NCBI GenBank assembly: GCA_046346965.1
Contig: JAXMHB010000023.1
Span: 1 to 48,273, forward strand
Source: JAXMHB01 sp046346965
Lineage (GTDB): Bacteria; Pseudomonadota; Gammaproteobacteria; Xanthomonadales; SZUA-5
Length of the DNA: 48,273 nucleotides
Direction of reading: 5' to 3'
The notes under the pieces were generated by a model. The model was not told the DNA's origin and did not search any database. It was given only the letters and a program-made list of their open reading frames with translations. The translations under genes and the position numbers were made by a program. Below are positions 33,117 to 41,271 of the stretch, piece by piece. Numbering within the stretch: position 1 is the stretch's first letter; every line of letters starts with the position of its first letter.

Positions 33117-34754
33117 TCATCCGCTGGCAACCAGATCGCGCTGCGGCACCGCCAGCTGGATGCGGAAACAGCTGCCGCCCCCGGGCACCGGAACGAATTC
33201 GATGCTGCCCTGATTGGCTCCCAGCAACTGCTTGCAGATGTACAAGCCGAGGCCGGTGCCGTCGGCGCGCGTGGTGAAAAAGGGCTCGAACAGCTGCCGC
33301 TGCAGCGGCGCCGGGATGCCCGGGCCGCGGTCGATGATCTCCACCAGCGCGCCCTGCGCCGGATTGGGCTGACGGATACGCAAGGTCACATCCGCGGGCT
33401 GATCCGGCTGGCGCCCGTAGCGCAGCGCGTTGCGGAGCAGATTCCACACTGCCTGCGTGAGCTGCGAAGGATCGACCAGCGCACGCGCCTCGCGCTGGTC
33501 GACCACCAGCCGCAATTGGTCCTGGCCGAGCGGCTGCGCCTGTTTGAAATCATTGACCAGTCCGTAGCCCCAGGACGCCAGATTCACGCACTCCGGCCGC
33601 GAGCGCTCGCGCCGCGACAGCTGCAGCACGTTCTCGACGATGCCGTTCACGCGGCCGCAGTGATTCATGATGATTTCGACCAGCCGGCGGTCCGCATCCG
33701 GCATGTCCTCGGACTCGGCCAGCAGCTGCGCCGCGTGGCTGATCGCCGCCAGCGGATTGCGTACCTCATGCGCGATGCTGGCGGACAGGCGCCCCAGCGA
33801 GGCCAGCGTCAGCTCCTCGGCGCGTCGATACACCATGCTTTCGTCTTCCAAAAAGCACAGCGTGGCGGCGTCGTCCTCGCCGCCCAGCCGGGTGAAGCGC
33901 GGCACCACCGCCGGCACGCCGGTCGCGATCTGGATCGGCACGTTGTTGTGCTTGCCGGTGGTGATCCAGTAGCGCCAGCGGTCGTAGAGATCGGGCGAGA
34001 GCTTGCGCACATCGCTCTCGGTGGTCGGCGGCGTGCCGAGCAGATACCAGCCCGATTCGTTGAAACGGCGCACCTGGCCCTGGCCATCCAGCACCAGGAT
34101 GCCGGTGCGCATGCGCTGGATGATCAACTCGTTGATTTGCGCCAGATTGGCGATGTCGACGCCCTGACGCTCCACCATCTCCTGACTCTGCCGCGTCAGT
34201 CGCGCCAGCCAGTAAAACACCGCGACGGTGGCAAAAAAGGCCGTCCCCAGCAGCGCCGCCTGCGCCAGATTGCGCTCGGCACCGCCGTGCGTCAGCAGCG
34301 AGTAGACCGATTCCGACAGCAGCGCAAAGGTCGCGATCGCCGCCGTCAGCAGCGCCAGACGGCCCGGCAGCAGCAGTGCCGACATCGCCACCGTCACCAG
34401 CAGCAGCACGCCGACGCCACTTTGCAGGCCGCCGAACACGAACAGCAGCAGAGATCCCATGATCAGATCGCAGCCGACGCCAATCAGCGTCAGCAGCGTG
34501 ATGCCAAAGCGCCGCGACTCGCCGGCAGCAAACAGGGCCGAGGCACTCAAGCCATACAGAACGACGGCGACCTGCCCCGCCGTGTACAGCGACCCGTTGA
34601 GGCCGAAATAGCGCGAGGCCAGCCCGGTCAGCAGCAGTGCGCCGAAGGCCAGCGCCACCAGCAAACGGTACAGATTGAACAGCCGCAACTCGTACTGGCG
34701 CAGCGCTTCCGGAGGAGCCGTATCGCGGGGACGGCCGATGCTGGAGAGACGCAT
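33117..34754 (-). CDS. pilS: Membrane sensor histidine kinase PilS
   Basis: A 545-aa kinase with six N-terminal membrane helices (about 30-185), a PAS-like linker (205-305) and a HisKA/HATPase core. The phospho-acceptor is His329 in LGRLSASIAHEVRNPLAAISHAAQLL, the PilS-specific form. The ATP site has NLLRNALRYG, DRGPGIP, PFFTT and GTGLGLYICKQ. PilS with the sigma-54 activator PilR controls pilin transcription in Pseudomonas and Xanthomonas. pilR is not next to it here. The gene is divergent from sucC, an arrangement I recall for Xanthomonas, with about 220 bases between. Confidence 0.9.
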   Translation of the reverse strand: MRLSSIGRPRDTAPPEALRQYELRLFNLYRLLVALAFGALLLTGLASRYFGLNGSLYTAGQVAVVLYGLSASALFAAGESRRFGITLLTLIGVGCDLIMGSLLLFVFGGLQSGVGVLLLVTVAMSALLLPGRLALLTAAIATFALLSESVYSLLTHGGAERNLAQAALLGTAFFATVAVFYWLARLTRQSQEMVERQGVDIANLAQINELIIQRMRTGILVLDGQGQVRRFNESGWYLLGTPPTTESDVRKLSPDLYDRWRYWITTGKHNNVPIQIATGVPAVVPRFTRLGGEDDAATLCFLEDESMVYRRAEELTLASLGRLSASIAHEVRNPLAAISHAAQLLAESEDMPDADRRLVEIIMNHCGRVNGIVENVLQLSRRERSRPECVNLASWGYGLVNDFKQAQPLGQDQLRLVVDQREARALVDPSQLTQAVWNLLRNALRYGRQPDQPADVTLRIRQPNPAQGALVEIIDRGPGIPAPLQRQLFEPFFTTRADGTGLGLYICKQLLGANQGSIEFVPVPGGGSCFRIQLAVPQRDLVASG

Positions 34755-34973
34755 GCGAGACTGCCTGTGCTGGGCCTCGATCGACTATAGCATCGGCACT
34801 TTTGCCGCCCGGGCCGAGGCAGACTCCGCAGGCGCCCCCGGCGCCGCAATCGCGGCCGAAATTAGCCCATTTCACTACTTGGCGTGGGGCGGTCCTTTCA
34901 TCACAATACGCGCCAATTTGCGCGGGGCCCTGGCGCGAGCTTTGGCCCTATGCGTGCGACCCTAGGAGACAGG

Positions 34974-36137
34974 ATGAACTTCCACGAGTATCAAGCCAAG
35001 GAGCTGTTCGCGCAGTTCGGAATTCCGGTGCCGCAGGGCACGGTGGCGAACACCCCCGATGCAGCAGTCGAAGCCGCACGCCAGATCGGCGGCGATCAGT
35101 GGGTAGTCAAGGCGCAGATCCACGCAGGCGGTCGCGGCAAGGCCGGCGGCGTGAAAGTGGTGAAGTCCCTGACGCAGGTGCGCGAAGCGGCCGCCAAGAT
35201 GCTCGGCACGCGGATGACCACCTACCAGAGCGCCGGCCGCGCGCTGCCGGTGAACTCGGTGCTGATTTCCGAGGCCACCGAGATCTCCAAAGAGCTCTAT
35301 CTCAGCATGCTGGTGGACCGCACCGCGCGCGCGATCACCTTCATCGCCTCGCCGATGGGCGGCGTCGATATCGAACAGGTCGCCCGCGAGCATCCGGAAA
35401 AGATCTTCACCGTCGAAGTGAATTTCATGCAGAGCCTGCAGGCCTTCGAGTGCCGCAAGCTCGGCTTCGCGATGGGCCTCGGCGCCAAGCAGACCGCGCA
35501 GCTGGCCAAGATCATGCTGGCCATGTTCCAGCTGTTCAATCACTACGACATGAGCCTGATCGAGCTCAATCCGCTGGTGATCAATAGCGCCGGCGACCTG
35601 CTGGCCCTCGACGGCAAGCTCAATTCGGACGACAACGCGCTGTTCCGCCAGCCCAAGCTGGAAGGCATGCGCGACATCAGCCAGGACGATCCGCTGGAGG
35701 CGCAGGCCGCCAAGCATGATCTGAACTACGTCTCGCTGGACGGCAACATCGCCTGCATGGTGAATGGCGCTGGCCTCGCGATGGCGACGATGGACGTCAT
35801 CAAGCTGTACGGCGGCGAGCCGGCCAACTTCCTCGATGTCGGCGGCGGCGCCACCACCGAGCGTGTGACCGAGGCCTTCAAGCTGATCCTCGGCAATGAC
35901 AAGGTGAAGGCCATCCTGGTCAACATCTTCGGCGGCATCGTCCGCTGCGACCTGATCGCCGAGGGCATCATCGCCGCGGTCAAGGAAGTCGGTATCAACA
36001 TCCCTGTCGTGGTTCGTCTCGAAGGCACCAACGTCGAGCGTGGTCGCGATCTGCTGAAGTCCAGCAACCTTTCGATCATCCCGGCCAGCGATCTGGCCGA
36101 CGGTGCGCAGAAAGCCGTTGCTGCGGCCAAAGCCTGA
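34974..36137 (+). CDS. sucC: Succinyl-CoA synthetase beta subunit
   Basis: A 387-aa ATP-grasp subunit (E. coli 388). It starts MNFHEYQAKELFAQFGIPVPQG after AGGAGA, spaced 7 bases. Motifs: VVKAQIHAGGRGKAGGVKVV for nucleotide binding, ELNPLVI, and NFLDVGGGATTERVTEAFKLI with NIFGGIVRCDLIA for CoA/succinate contacts. With SucD it makes succinate and ATP or GTP from succinyl-CoA in the TCA cycle. It lies 24 bases before sucD. Confidence 0.98.
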   Translation: MNFHEYQAKELFAQFGIPVPQGTVANTPDAAVEAARQIGGDQWVVKAQIHAGGRGKAGGVKVVKSLTQVREAAAKMLGTRMTTYQSAGRALPVNSVLISEATEISKELYLSMLVDRTARAITFIASPMGGVDIEQVAREHPEKIFTVEVNFMQSLQAFECRKLGFAMGLGAKQTAQLAKIMLAMFQLFNHYDMSLIELNPLVINSAGDLLALDGKLNSDDNALFRQPKLEGMRDISQDDPLEAQAAKHDLNYVSLDGNIACMVNGAGLAMATMDVIKLYGGEPANFLDVGGGATTERVTEAFKLILGNDKVKAILVNIFGGIVRCDLIAEGIIAAVKEVGINIPVVVRLEGTNVERGRDLLKSSNLSIIPASDLADGAQKAVAAAKA

Positions 36138-36161
36138 ACCCACGGACGATAAGGAGCGGAC

Positions 36162-37634
36162 ATGGCAGTTCTAGTCAACAAGAAGACCCGGGTGATCTGT
36201 CAGGGATTCACCGGTACGCAGGGCACCTTCCATTCGGAACAGGCCCTCGATTACGGCACCAAGCTGGTCGGCGGCGTCACGCCGGGCAAGGCGGGCAAGG
36301 ACCACATCGGCCTGCCGGTGTTCAACACGGTGCAGGACGCGGTCGAAGAGACCGGCGCCGAAGCCAGCATGATCTTCGTGCCGCCGCCGTTCGCGGCCGA
36401 CGCCATCCTGGAAGCCGCGGATGCCGGCATCAAGGTGATCGTCGCGATCACCGAGGGCATTCCGGTGCTCGACATGCTGCGCGTCAAGCATGTGCTCAAC
36501 AGCTACTACCCAGACACCTACCTGATCGGCCCCAACTGCCCCGGCATCATCACGCCGGGCGAGTGCAAGATCGGCATCATGCCGGGCTTCATTCACAAGC
36601 CGGGCAAGGTCGGCATCGTGTCGCGTTCGGGCACGCTGACCTATGAAGCCGTCTATCAGACGACCAAGGTGGGCCTGGGCCAGAGCACCTGCATCGGCAT
36701 CGGTGGCGACCCGATCCAGGGCATGAACTTCGTGGACTGCCTGCGTCTGTTCCAGGACGATCCACAAACCGAAGCCATCATCATGGTGGGCGAAATCGGC
36801 GGCAGCGCCGAAGAGGAAGCCGCCGAGTTCATCGCGGAGTACGTGACCAAGCCTGTGGTTGCCTACATCGCTGGCGTCGCCGCGCCGGCCGGCAAGCGCA
36901 TGGGCCATGCCGGCGCGATCATCGCCGGTGGCAAGGGCACGGCCGCAGCCAAGTTTGAGGCGCTGGACCGTGCCGGAGTGACGACGGTGCGTTCCCCCAC
37001 GGAACTGGGAGAAGCGATTCAGAAGCGCCTGTCCGGCGCCAAACCAAAATCGTCATCCATCAAGGGGAGTGCGATCGTGAAAACCGAAACCGTGACGCAG
37101 GACGTGCCGGCCTCGCCGGCTGCCGCTCCGGCGAAGAAGCCGGCGGCGAAGAAGGCGGCGGCCAAGCCGGCGGCCAAGAAGGCCCCGGTGAAGCAGGCCG
37201 AACCCGCCAAGAAGGCACCGGCCAAGAAGGCGGCCGCGCCGAAGGCTGCTGCGCCCGCCAAGGCCGCGGCACCGGCCAAGGCTGAACCCGCCAAGAAGGC
37301 GGCGCCGGCCAAGAAGGCGGCTGCGCCGAAGGCTGCGGCACCGGCCAAGGCCGCCGCCCCGGCCAAGGCCGAGCCCGCCAAGAAGGCGGCGCCGGCGAAG
37401 AAGGCTGCGGCACCGAAGGCCGCCCCGGCCAAGGCTGCTGCACCCGCCAAGGCGGAACCGGCGAAGAAGGCTGCTCCGGCCAAGAAGGCTGCGGCACCGA
37501 AGGCTGCTGCGCCGGCGAAGGCCGCTCCCGCCAAGGCTGCACCCGCCAAGGCCGCGCCTGCCAAGAAGGCGGCTGCGCCCAAGGCTGAAGCGCCGAAGGC
37601 TGCTGCCAAGAAGCCGGCTGCGAAGAAGAAGTAA
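36162..37634 (+). CDS. sucD: Succinyl-CoA synthetase alpha subunit with histone-H1-like tail
   Basis: Residues 1-291 are a complete SucD: GFTGTQGTFHSEQA, LIGPNCPGIITPGE, and the phospho-histidine His249 in MGHAGAIIAGGKGTA. The normal protein of about 290 residues would end near ELGEAIQKRLSG. Here the frame continues for about 199 residues, mostly AAPAKKAAAPKAAAPAKAEP-type repeats of 28-29 residues, three or more units, ending AAKKPAAKKK. Such Lys/Ala/Pro tails occur in AlgP and histone-H1-like DNA-binding proteins. An internal GTG (residue 306) with an AAGGGGAG site 7 bases before it could start the tail as a separate protein. Either a stop codon was lost and two genes fused, or both products are made. 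A strong hairpin follows. Confidence 0.93.
   Translation: MAVLVNKKTRVICQGFTGTQGTFHSEQALDYGTKLVGGVTPGKAGKDHIGLPVFNTVQDAVEETGAEASMIFVPPPFAADAILEAADAGIKVIVAITEGIPVLDMLRVKHVLNSYYPDTYLIGPNCPGIITPGECKIGIMPGFIHKPGKVGIVSRSGTLTYEAVYQTTKVGLGQSTCIGIGGDPIQGMNFVDCLRLFQDDPQTEAIIMVGEIGGSAEEEAAEFIAEYVTKPVVAYIAGVAAPAGKRMGHAGAIIAGGKGTAAAKFEALDRAGVTTVRSPTELGEAIQKRLSGAKPKSSSIKGSAIVKTETVTQDVPASPAAAPAKKPAAKKAAAKPAAKKAPVKQAEPAKKAPAKKAAAPKAAAPAKAAAPAKAEPAKKAAPAKKAAAPKAAAPAKAAAPAKAEPAKKAAPAKKAAAPKAAPAKAAAPAKAEPAKKAAPAKKAAAPKAAAPAKAAPAKAAPAKAAPAKKAAAPKAEAPKAAAKKPAAKKK
37077..37634 (+). other. Possible independent start of the histone-H1-like domain
   Basis: A GTG codon in the sucD frame is preceded by AAGGGGAG at 37062-37069. 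Starting here gives a 185-aa basic protein (MKTETVTQDVPASPAAAPAKK...) resembling AlgP/histone-H1-like proteins, which bind DNA non-specifically. No stop separates it from sucD, so it would be made in addition to the fused form. Confidence 0.35.
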
Positions 37635-37642
37635 GCTGTCAG

Positions 37643-37692
37643 GCACCGCGTTCGCGGTGCGCATGTGATTCCGGGGCGGCGCAAGCCGCCCC
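37643..37692 (+). terminator. Double hairpin after sucD
   Basis: GCACCGC-GTTC-GCGGTGC (37643-37660) is followed by GGGGCGGC-GCAA-GCCGCCCC (37673-37692), then ATTGCATTTCT. The second stem is perfect with a stable GCAA loop. The T-run is short, so termination may be partial and let some reading into nadE. Confidence 0.65.
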
Positions 37693-37716
37693 ATTGCATT
37701 TCTGGCGGAGGTGATC

Positions 37717-39333
37717 GTGTATCGCATGGCATTGGCGCAGTACGACTTTCCCGTCGGCGCAGTGGCAGCCAATCGAGACCGCCTGCTGGAACTGCGGACG
37801 CGGGCCGCCGCCGCGGGCGCCGCGCTGCTGGTCACGCCCGAGCTGGCGCTGTCTGGCTATCCGCCCGAGGACCTGCTGTTCCGCCCCGGCTTTCAGGCCG
37901 GCATCGACGAGGCGCTGCGTGCACTCCACGACGCTGGTGGCATCGACCTGTTGGTCGGCCACCCCGAACGCGCGCAGCAGTGGCGTTACAACAGCGCCAG
38001 TTGGATCGCCGCCGGCCGCACGCTGGCGCGCGCGCGCAAGCAGCGGCTGCCGAACTACACCGTCTTCGACGAAAAGCGCTACTTCGTCGAGAGCGTCGGC
38101 GCCACCGTGGTCGAACGCGACGGTCTGCGCCTCGGCGTGTTGATCTGCGAGGACGCCTGGTTCCCCGAACCCGCCGCGGCCGCCTGCCGAGCCGGCGCCG
38201 AATTGCTGATCGTGCTGAACGCCTCGCCCTACAACCAGGGCAAATGCGCCGACCGCGAAGCCGTGCTGACCGCGCGGGCACGCGAGAACGGCGTCCCCTT
38301 GATCTACTGCAATCTGATCGGCGGCCAGGACGATCTGGTCTTCGACGGCCAGAGTCTGCTGGTCGGCGACGACGGCGTGGTCCACGCGCGCGCGCCGGCC
38401 TTCGAGGAGGCGCTGTTGTACGTCGATATCGAACGGCAGCCGGACGGACGTCTGCAATGCCACGCCCGTGACTGGCCAGCCCCGCGCAACGAACCGCTGG
38501 CCGCCGAGGTCTACCGCGCGCTGGTGCGCGCCACCGCCGACTACGTGCGCAAGAACGGTTTCCGCGAGGTGCTGCTGGGACTGTCGGGCGGCATCGACTC
38601 GGCGCTGACGCTGGCAATCGCCGTCGACGCCCTCGGCCCCGAGCGCGTGATGGCAGTGCTGCTGCCCTCGCGTTACACCTCGGACTTAAGCAACCGCGAG
38701 GCCCGCGTGCAGGCCGAGGCCCAGGGCGTGCGCTGGGAAATGCTGCCGATCGAAACGCCCTTCAGCGCCTTCATGGACACGCTGGCGCCGCTGTTTGCCG
38801 GGCGCAAACCCGACACCACCGAAGAAAATCTGCAGTCGCGCTGCCGCGGCGCCATCCTGATGGCCTTGTCGAACAAATTCGGCAGCCTGCTGCTCACCAC
38901 CGGCAACAAAAGCGAAATGGCGGTCGGCTACGCCACCATTTACGGCGATATGTGCGGTGGCTTTGCCCCGCTCAAGGACATCTACAAAACCCAGGTCTAC
39001 GCGCTGGCGCGCTGGCGCAACACCCAGGGCGCGGTGATCCCCGAGGCCGTCATCACGCGCGCACCGTCGGCGGAACTGCGCGAGAACCAGACCGACCAGG
39101 ACTCGCTGCCACCCTACGAGGTGCTCGACGACATCCTGCGCCAGTTCATCGAACACGACGAACCGCGCTCCGCCATCGTCGCAGGCGGCCATGAGCGCGC
39201 CGTGGTCGAGCGCGTCGCCGCACTGGTGCTGCGCAACGAATACAAACGCCGCCAATCCGCCCCCGGCCCCCGCGTCACCGCCCGCTCCTTCGGCCGCGAC
39301 CGCCGATTCCCGATCAGCTCGGGGTATCGGTGA
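37717..39333 (+). CDS. nadE: Glutamine-dependent NAD+ synthetase
   Basis: A 538-aa two-domain enzyme turning deamido-NAD+ into NAD+ with ammonia from glutamine. The nitrilase-like glutaminase domain has the triad Glu42 (PELALSGYPPEDL), Lys108 (ARKQRLPNY) and Cys144 (LICEDAWFPE). The synthetase domain has the PP-loop SGGIDS (290-295), TTGNKSEMAVGYATIYGDMCGGFAPL and APSAELRENQTDQDSLPPY. The start is the GTG 5 bases after GGAGG, which sits in an unusually full anti-16S match (GGAGGTGATC). A GTG 6 bases upstream and an ATG 9 bases downstream are alternatives. Confidence 0.96.
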   Translation: MYRMALAQYDFPVGAVAANRDRLLELRTRAAAAGAALLVTPELALSGYPPEDLLFRPGFQAGIDEALRALHDAGGIDLLVGHPERAQQWRYNSASWIAAGRTLARARKQRLPNYTVFDEKRYFVESVGATVVERDGLRLGVLICEDAWFPEPAAAACRAGAELLIVLNASPYNQGKCADREAVLTARARENGVPLIYCNLIGGQDDLVFDGQSLLVGDDGVVHARAPAFEEALLYVDIERQPDGRLQCHARDWPAPRNEPLAAEVYRALVRATADYVRKNGFREVLLGLSGGIDSALTLAIAVDALGPERVMAVLLPSRYTSDLSNREARVQAEAQGVRWEMLPIETPFSAFMDTLAPLFAGRKPDTTEENLQSRCRGAILMALSNKFGSLLLTTGNKSEMAVGYATIYGDMCGGFAPLKDIYKTQVYALARWRNTQGAVIPEAVITRAPSAELRENQTDQDSLPPYEVLDDILRQFIEHDEPRSAIVAGGHERAVVERVAALVLRNEYKRRQSAPGPRVTARSFGRDRRFPISSGYR

Positions 39334-39384
39334 AGCAGGGAAAGGGGAAAGGGAAAAGGGGAAAGGGGAAAGGGAAGAGCGGGC
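39334..39384. repeat. Purine-rich GGGAAAGGGGAAA repeat
   Basis: About 45 bases of alternating GGGG/AAA runs begin right after the nadE stop. The tract is near-identical in kind to the one before ribBX at 16513. Both sit at gene edges. Confidence 0.75.
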
Positions 39385-39444
39385 GGGTAACCGGAGCGTC
39401 TCTCCGGCACATCCACACTGCTGGGAGGCCAGCATCGCCACACC

Positions 39445-39616
39445 GTCATTCCCGCGAAAGCGGGAATCCAGGCTCGTGGGGCTGGGACATGCCACGTACC
39501 GACACAGCCACACCGTCTTTTACGTAACGGCGTGCTAATGCAGACGCGGATGTGCCGTTCCCGTCCCGGCGCGAACGGCGCGCGTTTGACTGGATTCCCG
39601 CTTTCGCGGGAATGAC
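39445..39616. repeat. REPIN-like element: inverted pair of REP palindromes
   Basis: A 27-base REP sequence, GTCATTCCCGCGAAAGCGGG plus AATCCAG, at 39445-39471 is repeated in perfect inverted orientation at 39590-39616. Each copy is itself a hairpin (ATTCCCGC/GCGGGAAT). The 118 bases between hold no gene. The layout, two REPs facing each other, is that of REPINs or small MITE-like elements mobilised by RAYT transposases; no such transposase is in the window. Confidence 0.8.
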
Positions 39617-39720
39617 GGGCTGGTAGTGCGCGCTGAACGTCATCCACGCCGCGGTGCTTGGAAGAGACGTTTCCTGGCATGACGATGACCACAAGGCCAC
39701 GAGGCCAGCACCGCCACATC

Positions 39721-39747
39721 GTCATTCCCGCAAAAGCGGGAATCCAG
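39721..39747 (+). repeat. Single REP palindrome
   Basis: A third copy of the same 27-base REP, with one mismatch (GCAAAAGC for GCGAAAGC), in the orientation of the first copy. It lies 25 bases beyond the stop of the convergent VOC gene and could stabilise or end its transcript. Confidence 0.8.
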
Positions 39748-39771
39748 GCGCCCGAGGTTCGCGCAGCTCAC

Positions 39772-40158
39772 TCATTCTGCCTCATGGCATACGGCTTCAA
39801 TATTGTGACCGTCGAGGTCGAGCACGAAAGCGCCATAGTAATTGGGATGGTAATGCGGCCGCAGCCCAGGCGGCCCATTGTCCGTCGCGCCCGCAGCCAT
39901 TGCGGCCGTGTAGAACGCATCCACCGTCGCGCGTGAGGGGACGCGAAAAGCAATATGGATTGGCGGCCTGTTTGGTGTTCCGCCGCTGATCCAGAAGTCC
40001 GGCTTCGGTGGCTCGCCAAAGCCGGCAACGTCGGCATGACCAGTCACAGATGCGGGGAGTTCCAAAACGAGTTCATAGCCGATTGGAGCAAGTGCCTGCA
40101 CGTAGAACGACTTACTCTTCTGAATATCGCTAACGACTACACCCGTATGGTCGATCAT
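39772..40158 (-). CDS. VOC family (glyoxalase/dioxygenase fold) protein
   Basis: A 128-aa protein starting MIDHTGVVVSDIQKSKSFYVQALAPIGY, with AGGAAG 6-10 bases ahead of the ATG. Two beta-alpha-beta-beta-beta modules are visible. Candidate metal ligands are His4, the His in PIHIAFRV and the Glu in GHNIEAVCHE. Such proteins are lactoylglutathione lyase-like or resistance-like; the reaction cannot be read from sequence. The longer frame upstream is unlikely given the ribosome-binding site. Confidence 0.9.
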   Translation of the reverse strand: MIDHTGVVVSDIQKSKSFYVQALAPIGYELVLELPASVTGHADVAGFGEPPKPDFWISGGTPNRPPIHIAFRVPSRATVDAFYTAAMAAGATDNGPPGLRPHYHPNYYGAFVLDLDGHNIEAVCHEAE

Positions 40159-40383
40159 GAGAGCTTCCTGATTTCCTTGACTTGGGGGCGCCAAAGGCGG
40201 ACCGGGGTCATGCATCATCACTGCGTCGCGCGCTGCGTGCGCCTGCGTGGTTGTCCGGCATCAATCGGCTGAGCGCAACAGATCATAGGCCGCGCAAGCC
40301 TACGCTTGTCGTCGTCCTGCCAACACCGGCCTTGAGCGTGCAGCGCGCCCTGGGGTCAGCGCGCCTCGGGACCGAGGGCGATC
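40159..40383. other. Intergenic DNA without recognised feature
   Basis: This stretch between the VOC gene and the 21-bp repeat array shows no gene with a start signal or family match. It probably contains the VOC promoter on the minus strand. Open frames crossing it come from the neighbouring repeats. Confidence 0.5.
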
Positions 40384-40678
40384 GGACAAAATTTGCTCGG
40401 TGCCGGAGGACAAAGTCCCGGCGTCGGACAAATTTTGATCGGCAGCGGACGATGCCAGCCCGGCACCGGACAATTTTTGATCGGTGCCGAGCAAATTTTG
40501 ATCGGCACCGGACAAATTTTGACCGGCAGACCCCTGCGCGCAGACCTCGAGCGGACAAATTTTGATCGGCACCGGACAATTTTTGATCGGTGCCGAGCAA
40601 ACTTTGATCGGCGCCGGGTTGGCGTGGTCCGCGATCAGACCACATTCGTCCGGCATCGGACCAAACTTGTCCGATTCG
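40384..40678. repeat. Array of degenerate 21-bp units
   Basis: About ten copies of a 21-bp unit, consensus GGACAAATTTTGATCGGCAC plus C, start near 40384, 40408, 40426, 40468, 40489, 40510, 40553, 40574, 40595 and 40658. Several abut with exact 21-base spacing; others are separated by 20-40 bases. A block of two to three units is itself duplicated (40461-40510 and 40567-40615). Neighbouring units make CGGCACCG...CGGTGCCG hairpins (40461-40489, 40567-40595). The AT-rich AAATTTTGAT core stands out from the GC-rich genome. As 21 is a multiple of three, every frame stays open, giving misleading frames on both strands. Confidence 0.85.
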
Positions 40679-40722
40679 GGATCGCACCACCCTTGCCGCT
40701 CCCGCAGACCATGGGCGATCAC

Positions 40723-40798
40723 AAAGCGCCGGGCGCCTCGCGTGTGCGGGGGTGTCGCCTGCGCCTGCATCACGGACGCGAAGGACCCGGCATGCGCC
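40723..40798 (+). repeat. Outlying copy of the 84-90 bp repeat
   Basis: AAAGCGCCGGGCGCCTCGCG, then TGTGCGGGGGTGT, TGCAT and GGACGCGAAGGACCCGG match the three clustered copies at 41012-41271, with more differences in the middle (GTCGCCTGCGCC for GTGGCCCAGCCC). About 210 bases and a large palindrome separate it from the cluster. Confidence 0.8.
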
Positions 40799-40865
40799 GA
40801 TGGTGTGGGTGTCGATGCGGCCGGGATGGCAGCGCAATGCGGTAGCGCACAGCTGGATTGCCACA

Positions 40866-40895
40866 CCCCCGCCGCGCCCGCGGGCGCGGCGGGGG
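40866..40895. repeat. Perfect 30-bp GC palindrome
   Basis: CCCCCGCCGCGCCCG is followed at once by its exact reverse complement. One more base pair (A/T) and then ATTGC/GCAAT arms extend the symmetry with small bulges. It looks like a REP-type or cruciform-forming element. No T-tract makes it a terminator and no gene abuts it. Confidence 0.8.
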
Positions 40896-41011
40896 TTCGC
40901 AATGACGCCGGGTGAGACGTGCGGCGTAGCGCGGCTCCGTGCGCGCGGTGGGCGTGGATGCGCGGGGCCGGCCATCGCGCCGGTGGCCGCGGCTTTGGCC
41001 ATCCGCGCGGC

Positions 41012-41271
41012 AAAAGCGCCGGGCGCCTCGCGTGTGCGGGGGTGTGGCCCAGCCCTGCATTGCGGACGCGAAGGACCCGGCCTACGGGGGCGAGTAAAAG
41101 CGCCGGGCGCCTCGCGTGTGTGGGGGTGTGGCCCAGCCCTGCATTTCGGACGCGAAGGACCCGGCCTACGGGGCGAGGGGCGAGCAAAAGCGCCGGGCGC
41201 CTCGCGTGTGTGGGGGTGTGGCCAGGCCCTGCATGTCGGACGCGAAGGACCCGGCCTACGGGGGCGCGGCG
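41012..41271 (+). repeat. Three tandem 84-90 bp repeats
   Basis: Copies begin at 41012, 41096 and 41186. Each runs AAAAGCGCCGGGCGCCTCGC, GTGTG(C/T)GGGGGTGTGGCC, CCCTGCAT, then CGGACGCGAAGGACCCGGCC and TACGGGG. They differ mainly at one C/T position, two bases after GCAT, and in the length of the closing GGGGCGAG stretch. GGGCGCC-type symmetry may fold. No gene is supported in the array. Confidence 0.85.

Noticed and set aside
40384..40678. Possible CRISPR array
   Set aside because: Units abut directly or are separated by irregular DNA that includes decayed units. There are no uniform unique spacers, leader or cas genes.
40283..41187. Long overlapping frames on both strands through the 21-bp and 84-90 bp repeats
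   Set aside because: The 21-base period keeps all frames open. Products are heptad-like repeats with no start signals, family matches or stable composition.
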